DNA of 64,000 nucleotides, taken from NCBI GenBank assembly GCA_008692225.1, contig VICG01000012.1, positions 930,001 through 994,000 on the forward strand. Direction: 5' to 3'. The DNA comes from Monilinia fructicola. Lineage: Eukaryota > Ascomycota > Leotiomycetes > Helotiales > Sclerotiniaceae. The position numbers were made by a program, and so were the translations under genes. The notes beneath the pieces were generated by a model that worked only from the letters and a program-made list of their open reading frames with translations, was not told the origin of the DNA and did no database searches. Positions 51,974-62,958 of this stretch are shown in pieces (positions within the stretch are counted from its first letter, which is position 1; every line of letters begins with the position of its first letter).

Positions 51974-53665
51974 CTAAGCACCAGTGACTTCATTTTCCTT
52001 CAAGTCCCACTCTCCCTTCTGTAACAATTGTAGAACATCTTTTCCGTCGGCTGTCAAATCGGGTTTGCCTAATGGTGTAACGGATCCCGTGAAGAATCTC
52101 GGTTGCCATTCAACCCCTTGATCTTGTCGTTCCTTGGCCTTTTCTCTCTGCCTCTCTTCTAATTCTTGCTTCAGAGCTGTTGCTCGAGAAAATTGTCGAG
52201 ACTGGATGGCGTCTGTGACACCTGACCAGAATTTGAGGGATTCATTAGGTAGTTTGTTTTTCAGTCGGGGGAATGATCTTGGGTGCGACTTGAAGAGGTG
52301 CGAGATCGATTAGAAGAATTTGATTGTCCTGCTCACGTTAAATTAGAAATTGCCGTCTGAATTCATGAAATAATACTTACGCCCTTGGGTCCCAGAGTAA
52401 AGTATAGTTTGTCCTTCCAGTTTCCAGATACTCTTGCCAATACATCCTTATCAGGGACGTCTTTTATCCGTGTTTTTATTATCATTATCTGGATCGTAGC
52501 GGAACACGACTCCCTCCACTCTATTCTGTGTTTTCCCTAACCAACCTTCTTCAACATAATGCAAGATTGTCTTGATCTTCGTTCGAGTGCAAGTGATGTA
52601 GCATTGATCTCCCACCGTGACGCTCAACGTTCCACGCAAAAGTCCCCCGAGATGGGCAGCGGGATGGGTGAGTTGATACTGCTCATTGTCCCTTCTTTCG
52701 ATATTAATAAAGATACCCAGATTGTGCTCCCCTGGCGTAACCTTGATACTCGTTCCCGTAAACTTCGCCGAGATTTGATCGAATCCCCTAGCTGAAATGC
52801 CCTTCTCGGGACAATCGACATAGAATGCGGAAACAGGCGGGTGATGCGAGGTTTGTTCCGTCAAGTATGATACTCGGACTTTCTTGCCCGACGTTTTTGG
52901 CTTGGGAATCGTCACTTGAGACCCATTTTTCGACGACATAGGAGTAGCCTTCTTCGACGACGAAGTACCAGTGGCACCCAACTTGCCTGTCTCTATAGCG
53001 GGTTGAGAATCTTCAACCTCCCAATTGCACTATTCAACGATCAGTATTCTCCACGTCGACCCTGCCGCCGTTGCTCACCCTGAAAAACTCCCCAAGAGTA
53101 GAATTGTATGGTTTGCAAGGCTTTCCTTTTACATATTTCAGATCCTTCGTGAACCAAAACCTCATAACTTCCAGCATTCGGTCCAATGGATCATCCGAGT
53201 CTCCTATGGCCACAAATGTATTCGGTTGATCCAGATAGTTCCAATACTCGAGATTCGGCGTTGGCTCCAACAACTGGGCCGGCAAACTAAATCGCACAGA
53301 AGCAATATCTGCCACGCCGATAAACCTATGCAACAGGAGAAAGTAATGTCAGCCATGATCGTCCGAAAGCCATAGACCTCTGCGAGAGGTAGGGAAGTTG
53401 CCCCAGAGGCTGAAACCACAATTCATGGCATTGCCACTTGATGATAGCGGTGTGATATCTCTTCACGTCTCCTCCCAAGGATGCGCACAAGTAGAACGAC
53501 TTACTTTCGCAAAATCCCCAGGAACATCTTAAGTTTCGAGCCATCATCGGGCGGTTTCTCCGCCACAGCAGATGGCGTAGGTAACGACTCGGAAGCAGTT
53601 GATGGGGCTGTCGATGCAGCAGGTGAAGGATTAAAAGCAGAGGATCCCGATGATGTAGATGCCAT
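51974..53665 (-). CDS. Oxysterol-binding protein homologue (short Osh type), two apparent frameshifts
   Basis: Lipid-transfer protein of the OSBP/ORP family, without a PH domain, so of the Osh6/Osh7-like short type. The start at 53665 reads MASTSSGSSAFNPSPAAST. Exon 1 ends MFLGILRK and joins FIGVADIASVRFSLPAQLLE. Next come DPLDRMLEVMRFWFTKDLKY, GKPCKPYNSTLGEFFR and the family signature EQTSHHPPVSAFYVDCPEKG. Later blocks are VVFRYDPDND, IKDVPDKDVLARVSGNWKDK, LPNESLKFWSGVTDAI and EWQPRFFTGSVTPLGKPDL. The stop TAG is at 51974-51976. The frame breaks twice, at T5 runs 52473-52477 and 52257-52261 (A5 in the gene). Removing one base from each gives NKTRIKDV and TENKLPNESLKFW and a continuous protein of about 440 residues. 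Confidence 0.87.
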
Positions 53666-54179
53666 GATTGAGGATTTAGACCAAACAATAATTAAGAATC
53701 CTTTATGGGGTCGTACAAGCAAGATTCGTAAGGCAGAGGTGGAAATGGGTTTTTATTTTTTTATATTTTTTTTTATTAGATTTTGGTGTTCGAGGTTAGT
53801 TGGTTGTACAGATGAGATAGTTGTGAGACGGCCTTGTGGAAGCTTAAGAAATCCTTGGTATATGGGGCGTGAGTGACGTTAGGGGCTACCGATAAGAAGC
53901 CGGCCGATACGATGGGGGAAAGCAAGTAAGCAGACGCAGAGGCAGAAGCAAAAGTAAGTAATAAGTAATAAATGGTAAAGTGGATAGAAATATGAAATGT
54001 GAAATGTGAAATGTGAAATATAGAATAGGAACCGGGTAATGGGTAATGGGTAATGGGTAATGTGAATTTATATATGCATCATCATCGTATTGTAGGTGGT
54101 AAGAAAACAGTTACTGCTGCATATTCAACCTTTTTGATCCGAGGATTATTCTTTTGTTTTAGGACTGGCGGAATTGAAG

Positions 54180-54225
54180 AAGAGAGAAGAGAAGAGAGAA
54201 GAGAAGAGAAGAGAAGAGAAGACGG
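54180..54225. repeat. AGAAG-type purine repeat
   Basis: Tandem AGAAG/AGAGA units, followed at 54313-54336 by (CTAC)n. Confidence 0.85.
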
Positions 54226-55734
54226 GAACTTGGGAAGAGAGTTGAAGAAACATATATTTTTGATATTGATTAATATCTAATACCTTATTATACCTCCAGC
54301 TCTCCTTATCCTACCTACCTACCTACCTACCTACCTGATAATACCCGAAGCTCTCCTTACTCTCCTTACTCTCCCTGATTACTCGAGTATACCTCCGTAC
54401 CTACCTCTGCAGAGCAATAATCCATCCGTGATACCTCTCGATGCTACCTGAGTTGAGCAGGAAGTAGCTGGCTGGGAGTTAGTTCCATGCTTGCTCAACC
54501 GTGCGAAATTGAAACCACATCATCGAATACATCAAACCCAAGTCCTTTTTCCCCATCACGAGAGAAAACTATCTTCGACGCTATGACTCCCGCTCGGTTC
54601 GGTTATCATCTGCTACTGTACTTGTCTCCCTTTGGCGAACCCAGGGAGGGACTACATAGGTCAGGTCCACGGGTGAGTTTTGTTTGCTCCCACACAAACC
54701 TATCTAGTCGGTGCCTGAAGTAGGTAGGTAGGTGGATATATGAATATGGATTCACGAGTCAATACAATCAGGAAGGATTTGAGATGTCATGGTACTAAGA
54801 TATCGTCGCCTTTTCATCATGATATTACTCTATCTAAACTCCTAAAATCTCCCAAGGTCTTTCACAGTTGACCGAGTCGGGTTACTCTAAAAAAAAACCT
54901 TACGTACTTAACCCCCCCCCCCCTTTTTTTTTTCAACCCACAGCCCAATTTACTAGACGAGTACCCTTGACACACACACACACACACACACACATAGACC
55001 CTCGGTACTAAGATTTCCTGAAGTTTCAATCTCTACAAAGTATTTCTTCAAAACCCACACTTCTAATACCATCGACTCCTAGATGCATATGCCGCTCTGC
55101 TCTCGAAGTCGAAATCCCTACTGGACCAAACTCAAATAGGCTAGACTGTTCTCGAAATAAAGACAAAGAACCCTAACGGCCTATCATTAGTAGCTAGCGT
55201 AAATATCAACCCTATTATCTCCTGACTTGCACCATCTCCACCCGAGGGCGCCAGAGTCTCCACGGCGCATTCTATCGAACAGCATCCCCAATACCTTGCC
55301 TTAGCCCCAACCCCCCCCGTCTCAACTACCTGCCAACTTGCAGAGAACATGAGCGATATCGCTGCCCACCTGATTTTCCTTTCCTATTCGACCTCGCCCT
55401 CTGCATGATAATCTGCAATCTTCCCATTACTGTCTTGAGCCGTTGACAAGGTATTCGAGTCAACGAGTTTCAAGCGATTTTCACACGGGTAGGATGTGTG
55501 TGCTCAGGATCAATTGAGATTACGCCTCTCTCTCTACACGCATCATAGACATCCACGGTCTCCCTCGCCCGCGACAAAGATCGAAGCAGCTGGGAATGAA
55601 AGTTCTTTCTACACCCCCTTGAAGAAGAGGGAGGGGCAGGAGAGGGGTCAGAGACCCCACACTATCTGCCCCTGATAACATTCTGATATCCCAAGTCCTC
55701 ATCCATATATATACATAAGAATCACCAGTCCCTC

Positions 55735-55893
55735 CATCAAACATCTCATCCTGTCGCCGTGGCGCAGTGGTAAAACCCTGCGTTGTAACCGCCCCGAGAT
55801 AAAAGGGCGGGTGAGGTGTTTGATAACGGACAGATTTGACCCCATGTCGAAGGGTTCTGCTAGTAATAAAATCCTCATATCTAAGAGGATTTT
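55735..55893 (+). ncRNA. Candidate RNA polymerase III transcription unit, uncertain
   Basis: A TATA-like ATATATATACATA lies at 55706-55716. About 45 bases on, TGGCGCAGTGG (55760-55770) is a perfect tRNA-type A box. A six-pair GC hairpin follows (CCGCCC 55789-55794 with GGGCGG 55805-55810). The unit closes with a perfect nine-pair hairpin (AAAATCCTC 55868-55876 with GAGGATTTT 55885-55893) whose 3' arm ends in T4, the Pol III stop signal. It does not fold as a normal tRNA: the D loop would be too long, and no good B box or acceptor stem is visible. A tRNA pseudogene, a tRNA-derived SINE or a small structured RNA are all possible. Confidence 0.3.
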
Positions 55894-57642
55894 CCCATGT
55901 ACAACTTGGTTTTTGCTATTTTGCTATTTCATTCGTTGACTCTTTTTGTGGGGGAGGAACGAAAGTGAATAATAAATAATACAAAACACAAAATGCTCGA
56001 GAATGAAGTAGTCTGATTTTTGAACATTGACGTTATAGGAAATCTTGTATTCATCTAGAACAGCCAATTCGCTTAGTAAGGTCTTAGTTTTTACTAGAAC
56101 AATGAATTCATGAACACGAATGAAATGATGACTAAAGAGGTAAAGACCTTCCAACTTCGAAAATTTCCCAAGCCTGAACCATCCAGATTCATCGAGATAG
56201 ATCGCTGGTCTGGAACAGAGTGGTTTGAAACTACAGGCCCAAGAAAATATCCTGACAAACTGAGCTCCTGCCTATTGACTGTTAGGTATGCTTTGACTTG
56301 CGGGGCAGCGCCTTGGCGAGGATCAACTCTGTCATGCAGTACCCCAGACTCCATCTCAAGCACATCATATTTATCGTACGGCCAGAAGGAGCCTCAACGG
56401 CGTGCGGTTCCTCGACCGAAAACAGGCGCCGTGGCACCGAATGTCTCACCCCGAGGATGAGGAGTTCCGGCAGTCCTGAACAATGCCGCGGCCTCTGCCT
56501 GTGTGCAGCCAGCGCGTAGAATCAGCAAAGACGACACAGCGTCGAAATCAACATCACACAAACGGAGCCGTGTATCCGTTTCAGACAGACTCCCCTCAGA
56601 GACGAATCCCAAACAGCCTGCTCCGACGCCATCCCCCCGGGGATGGCCCGAGCACGTGTTCGAAACCCAAGGTCTGTCTGACTTCAGACGGGCGCATCCC
56701 GAGTTCCGATTCCCAAGCCATCACCATCATCATCATCGACAAGCACCAACGTCAACCTCGTACGATGGATGGAGAGCGTACAGAGGACAAGCGAGCGACG
56801 GGCTTGGGGACGATGCTGATTCGTGAACGTGGTGTGTATGTAAAATCGTTCGACCAACTCTGCCAATGCAAGCGCGTGCCAAGGATCCCAATTGGGAGTG
56901 TAAACGTGCACCGGCCAGCCGAGCGTGCCGATATTCCGCCCAGATACCGTTCTTGTACCTGCAGTGCTGCCAAATGACGACAGCGACGTTCATCATGCCA
57001 TCATGTACAAACCCTATTCTGCACTCGACCTTCCGGAGGCAGCGAGTGTCGGTCCAAAATCTTCGACGGTGCATGCAAGACCCTTTCTTGGGGAGCCAGG
57101 AAGCTTTTAAATAGAGTTTTGTCGGGGCGATCACGAAATGATGACTTATGGGAAAAAGTGTTGATACAGGAGGGGGACCTTGGGATGAGGCCGCGGGAAG
57201 TCCTCAAAGGGCTGATGACGGGTACCCGTGGGTGGACAAGCGGACGTACGAGAGTCGCCCGCCCACATTGCAATATGTAGAATTATCATCATCGAAGCGT
57301 CCATATTCGTAATTGAAAAGCCATCTCATCCGGACTACATTCCCAAAAGAGCAATTAGGATTGTGAAGTGGTTACATCTGGTAGAGGCGTACAGTAGTTA
57401 GAAATGATATGTACATGTTTTTTTTTTTTTTTTGGATCTTATTAATAAGCTGTGAAATGGAGCAGGATGGAGTTGCCGGAATGACCAATCAAATTGAGAG
57501 GGTGGCCGGGTTTTGAAGTGTACAAGTACGGAGGAGGCGAGAAAAAGATAAAAGCGATAAAAACGATTGACCCTCGCTGCCTTTCCTGAGTCCCCTCCCT
57601 TTCCCTCCCTGAGTCCCCTCTCCTTCCCTCCTCCCCCCCTGT

Positions 57643-57676
57643 TCCATCCATCCATCCATCCATCCATCCATCCATT
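57643..57676. repeat. (CCAT)n tetranucleotide repeat
   Basis: About eight near-perfect CCAT units. Confidence 0.95.
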
Positions 57677-58089
57677 CATGGATTTCCCCGAAAACTCTAT
57701 TGGGGATGTGGCTCCCGAAGTTCTCCATCATACAAGCATCACTGACGTCATTTATATGGACATCAACTTTGAAAAATCAAATGCGCGGAAAATCGGATAA
57801 AGGAGAGATGAAAATCTTCCTTCATTGAGGAATTGCAGGTGGAAGATCCGCGTTATATTTAAATAAGGAAAATTCTAAATTAAGATGAAAAGAGGGAAAG
57901 AAGATGAAAAAAATTAGGGAAAAAAAAGGGAAAAGAGGAAAAGATGGAACGAAAGTTCGGATGGGAGAGGGGAGTGGAATCGGTACTATGGATGGATGGC
58001 ATTGGATGCAGATGCAGGAATAGAAATCCATTTTTTTTTTCTTATACGACACTGTTGTTGCAGGATGAGTGATGATGTGATGACTAATG

Positions 58090-58124
58090 GATGCTGGATG
58101 CTGGATGCTGGATGCTGGATGCTG
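58090..58124. repeat. (ATGCTGG)n heptanucleotide repeat
   Basis: Five copies of the unit ATGCTGG. Confidence 0.95.
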
Positions 58125-58501
58125 GTGGGCGCTGGGAATTTGCTCTCGATCTGATTGATATGTCGGTAGCGATGATGTTATTTTCGACGTGGCAATTTGA
58201 CTTTGGTCCTGTACGGAGTACTGGACTACTGTACTGCAAAAATGACTTTCCAGCAAGTTGACAGCCGGAAGTTTATTCTTTGGAGAAGGTCCTTATCTCC
58301 TCAAATATTCTACTGTAGATGTCACAAATTACTGTACATATCTCAAAGTATCCACCATCGTAGGGCAATACAGTATGATGCCAGTATCTCTGCATTACCC
58401 TGGTCATGGTTAAGGCGGCCTGTGGCTGAAGCTGTCTATCCGCTTCCAGGTTGTCAGTGGCCACCAGCGGTGTGAAGGATACCTACCGTGCCATATACCG
58501 T

Positions 58502-58504
<3 letters not shown>

Positions 58505-58543
<39 letters not shown>
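58505..58543. repeat. (GA)n dinucleotide repeat
   Basis: About 19 GA units, followed by GAGT units. Confidence 0.95.
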
Positions 58544-58546
<3 letters not shown>

Positions 58547-61500
58547 GTGAGTGATTCGATGCCTTCACATCTGCATGTGTAAGGTGCATCGCATCGAACC
58601 CGATCACTTGATCCCGTACGGTATTGCCTAGATCCAGTACTGGCACTACTCTTGAAAGTGTACCGTGTACAACTCACATCGCAGAACGGGAAGATGGGGG
58701 CCAAAAGCCTTTTCGCTTTGGCGAAAGGCTGCATCTAGATCTAGATTGCGATGGGTGTATGGATGCGCTGGGTATCGCTTTTTACACAATAAAATACATA
58801 TCGTCGGATTGCCTTGCTGCCATGCCTATCTGTCTGTCTCGATGATTTCGAATGTGAGAGCATAGAGCAAATGAGAGAGCAAATGAGAGAGCATGTGAGA
58901 GAGCAGCCTGATGGGAGAGACACTTCTGCACAGTGTCTTTTTGGATGGAGCGAAGAGGCTGGAGAAGAATAGTAAGTGAGTGAGTGTATGGGAGAGATAG
59001 TAAAGGCACTTCATAAATAAAATCTCCGGTCAGACAGACAGAGACTTTCTTGGCTCAATCAAGCTGGGCTGTGGAACGTGTCACATTGGCGCCGGAGATG
59101 GGTTGGATGCATAATTCATTTCATGTAAGTGCAGCTAGCTAGCTACCTAGCCGACCTGGGTTACCTCGCTCATTTTGTGTGCTTGAGTCTATGATTGTTA
59201 CCGACCCAGTGGTGGACGGGAATCCCGAGCTAGCATTACATATAGGAATATGTAAAACAAAGGGTCAGCTATCATGATTATGAGAGCACAAGAAGATGCA
59301 TAGGTGCGTAGGTGCGTAGGTGCATAGGTGCATAGGTGCATTGAAGGCAAAGGGGCAAAAGGGAAAAGGGAAAAGGCCAAAGGCAAAAGGCAAAAAGCCT
59401 TGAACGCCGGGCATCCATGATACTGTAGAAGAAAGAATGATCGTTCAGGTGAAACTCGAAAATCGAGTGTCATGGCTGGGAGAAGGAACATCCATCAGGG
59501 AAGTGTCGATACCGATATTCATTCCGTCACACATTTCTGTCACACGGCACAGGCACAGGAGGCCTTGGAAAGAATCGGGTGCACCGCCTTTACGCCACAG
59601 TGGCTCGTCGATGGTGCAATTGGAAATCCTTCTGATTGGCTGATGATACAACTACCTAGTACGCACTTATCTCCCTCCCCTTCATCACAATCAGTGTGGC
59701 TATACGTTCGAGAACAAAGTCTGAGAACTCTGATTGCTGTACCGGCCATGGTCCGTATTGTCCTCAATTTCCCCATTATCGTGGCAGGCCAATGAGGCAA
59801 GCAGAATTGGATTCATAATGCAGTGAGTAAGCTAGGCGTGGGTGATGTGAACGGTTTAAACGCTTGGTTTACATAAGAGCTGAAGAGAGCCAGTGTTCAA
59901 GGATGATTGAAAAACCCTCCACGATCCGACATCCATTAGACAGACACCCAGCGTTGTCGATGGTAACTGGTCAACTAGGTTAATGCTGTATGGAGTTAAG
60001 TTTCGGCTCTAGAGCATATGAACGTATGGGGAAGATGTTGATGAGCCGCGGCAGATGACACGACAAAGTCCACGGGTATGCGCAAACTTCTGTTAATGGT
60101 TAGGTAAGGATTCTTCTCGATGGAACGGATTCTTCTCAGTGGTCAAGACCGCTGCATTCCCAAGACAGCACCATACTTTGTCTGTAGTTGTATCAGTCCA
60201 TTATGTGTATGACGGCATGAAAGATGTGAGCACCTAGGTACCATAATGTAATAATCCTTCTGAATCAATTCTTTCGGAGATCGCAATAATAATCATAATC
60301 ATAATAACAATAAGGCATCAAGCGTGCGCTTCATCTCCGGCACGATAGGATTGATGGATCTCCCACATATCGCTCTCATCAGACTTCGGCTTAAGCTTCC
60401 TGCTGATCTCTTGTGGCTTGTATGGCTCGCTTAAACGGGTTCCTTTGTTCATTGCTACTCCGGAGAGTAGAGTGCTAGGTATATATCTTCCAGCGGATTG
60501 TGGCTGTGGCCCTGCGAAAGATTCAAGAAGAGGGGGGGTGGGATTATGCTGAACAGTTCAGAGGGGAAGATAGTTTGGAACCGGTGGAGTGGACACGAAA
60601 GCACATCAAAGCATGAACATATTTTGCTTGTCTAGCTGAGATGTAGTAGGTGTCACAAGATAGAAACAAAGAAGAAAAAAAGGACCCCCGCGCGGCCTGG
60701 AAATGACAAAGTGGCACCCAAAGATGGCTTGCAAGTTGCAACACATTACAGTAGGATCTAGAGCTCGCGGGCCCAAACTTTTCATCTCCAATTCTTGAGA
60801 TTAAGAAGGACTATCGTGTTGGTCAAATTTGTCAACGGCAATGAGTTCGCAATAGTCTAGACACTCCGAAAAGCACGTACTCCACGACGAAGCGAACGAT
60901 AACAGAATCAGAATGCCACATTACGATATGTCAATGAAAGGATAGAGCAAACGTATCATACAGAACATCTAACACAGCACACAGAAGGATGCCAGTAGGC
61001 AATATAAGAGAGTTTACTGGTCTACAATAGATCTGATTGACAGAGTGTGAACGAGCTGGTTAAGGTAAGAATCGTAAGGTAGAAAGGGGGCGATCTCCGA
61101 AAGTAGACATCTCTCCAGATTTTCGATATATAGACGCTCTTTTCCAGCGTGATTAGGATCGGAAAATACATTACGTTCCCTTGTTGTATAATGCACGCGG
61201 AGATGAAGCAGAATCGAGTTTAGTCTTTGTTCTCAGCTATGTCCGAAAAGGATTTCCCATCAAAATGTTTCGTAATCCGTCGTAATCTTGGGATCTCTCA
61301 ACAGACCTCCGGTTCTCAACAAGCATACGCCGGCCGTTTCCTGACATCGACTTACCGCGGTACTTGAAGGGGAAATAAAAGGGAGGGAGGATGAAGAAAC
61401 GCAATGCAATCGAACAAATGAATCAATCGTTCGCCACATTTGTGATTCGCACCTCAGTGTTGATCCTTCCTTTATCGGCTCTTAGCTGTGGCTGAAAGAT

Positions 61501-62049
61501 GCTGATGCCGCTTTGATACGATGAGAATACGTCGTCTCCCCACGTCCGAGTGCTAATTTAGGGTAAGTCTCCATATGCAGCTTGAGGTAAAACTTACTTG
61601 AGCCACCCCCAGCAGCCCAGGTGGTCCAGGTAAGAACAATTTGCATAAGAGATCCTAGGAAGAGTGAGCAATTGGTATGTCATTAGGACGAGAGGGACAA
61701 GGAATGGCGGAAATAATAGCTGCAATAAACCAAATCTTAGTATCGGATGGTCCACCGATGATGTTACCGTGTCAAGCATGCACATTGTATTCGTGGTACC
61801 TTCTGTCTGGGTATTGCGGTTGGAAGGATGGATGCTTTTGTTGATCTGATCTGGTATGACGAGATGCGAAGGAAAAGGCGAGGGAGAATGTTGACCGTTA
61901 TTCCAAGTAGCTTTTAATCTATCTGCGAATGGAATTCGATCTAATAAATAGTTAGTTTCGATTCATACAAGTAAGGAAGTGGGATAGATTCTACGGAGTA
62001 ATGAAAGGATTAGATTAAGCTGATGTGTGTCGACAATGCTGTATTCTCT

Positions 62050-62240
62050 ACAGTAGTGTCTAGTGTCTAGTGTCTAGTGTCTAGTCTTTAATCTTTAGTC
62101 TTTAGTCTTTAGTCTTTAGTCTCTAGCTCTAGCTCTAGCTCTAGCTCTAGCTCTAGTCTCTAGCTCAAGCTCTAGTATCTAGCATCTAATATCTAGTATC
62201 TAGTCTAAGCTCTAGTCTCTGGTCTTTCCTCTTTAGTCTC
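62050..62240. repeat. Degenerate TCTAG/CTTTAGT/AGCTCT tandem array
   Basis: A block of related short units that changes along its length: GTGTCTAGT, then CTTTAGT, then AGCTCT, then ATCTAGT. It looks like a minisatellite that expanded in stages. Confidence 0.9.
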
Positions 62241-62958
62241 TAGTCTCTCCTCCAATCCCTTAGTCTCCTTTGGTCCTAGACAGTCTTCTAGATACCGATG
62301 CACTAGGTCAGTCAGTCAGTCACACGTTCACTCCATCCAACCGGTAGGAATAATAATAATGTACGAGTAGTAGCAGCTTCTAAATTTTGACCTCGCGTGG
62401 AATTTTGGGACCCATATAAGCAAATTTAATCCATGTCCCCAGAACGCTTTTTCTGAAAGGCCAATACCCAAAAAAGCAGCCTTTAGGAAGGTTCCGTCAT
62501 GCCTATTCATAAAATAACCCATAAACTGTGATCGCCCCTCCTCCCCTTCCCTCCCTCCCCCCTCCCCTATGATAAGCTGGGTGTTCCTCATTTAAGATTC
62601 TCAGCCCATCATATAAGCATCTAATATCCGTTCCTCCCATCTCCTCAACCTCACATTATTGTTGTAACTCCGCCATCCATAGTTGCAGTTCCAAATTCCA
62701 GGTCGATACCTAATTACCTAAGCATTCAGAGTGAATTCCCATCTCACTCCTCACTCGAACTTCCAGTAAATCCCATATGCTTATGCTTATGCTGATGCTT
62801 ACCCCTCCACCTCTACCTCAGCTCCAATCTCAACACAACAACAGCCAACGTATCTATTAATCAAACAAAACCTCGACGAAGAAGGGAATTCCCCTTATCA
62901 TCTCCCCCAATAATTTGACTGAAAGAGCCTTGAACAGTTGGTTCTATTGCCTGGCTCA

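Larger units (their letters stand above)
53666..62958. other. Long gene-poor region, 9.3 kb
   Basis: The largest gene-free stretch in the window. It holds a candidate Pol III unit (see 55735-55893), a relatively GC-rich segment at about 56290-57090 with long but unrecognised frames on both strands, and many simple repeats (54000-54060, 54180-54225, 57643-57676, 58090-58124, 58505-58543, 59300-59345, 62050-62240). It may be the regulatory region of the right-edge gene, or hold lineage-specific genes or long non-coding RNAs that I cannot recognise. Confidence 0.55.

Noticed and set aside
55740..55850. A standard tRNA gene (threonine-like)
   Set aside because: The A box is good, but the D loop is too long, the anticodon stem does not pair, and no clear B box or matching acceptor stem is present. 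I kept it only as a candidate Pol III unit.
58090..58124. CRISPR-like array
   Set aside because: It is a direct heptanucleotide tandem without spacers, in a eukaryotic genome; the same holds for the other arrays.
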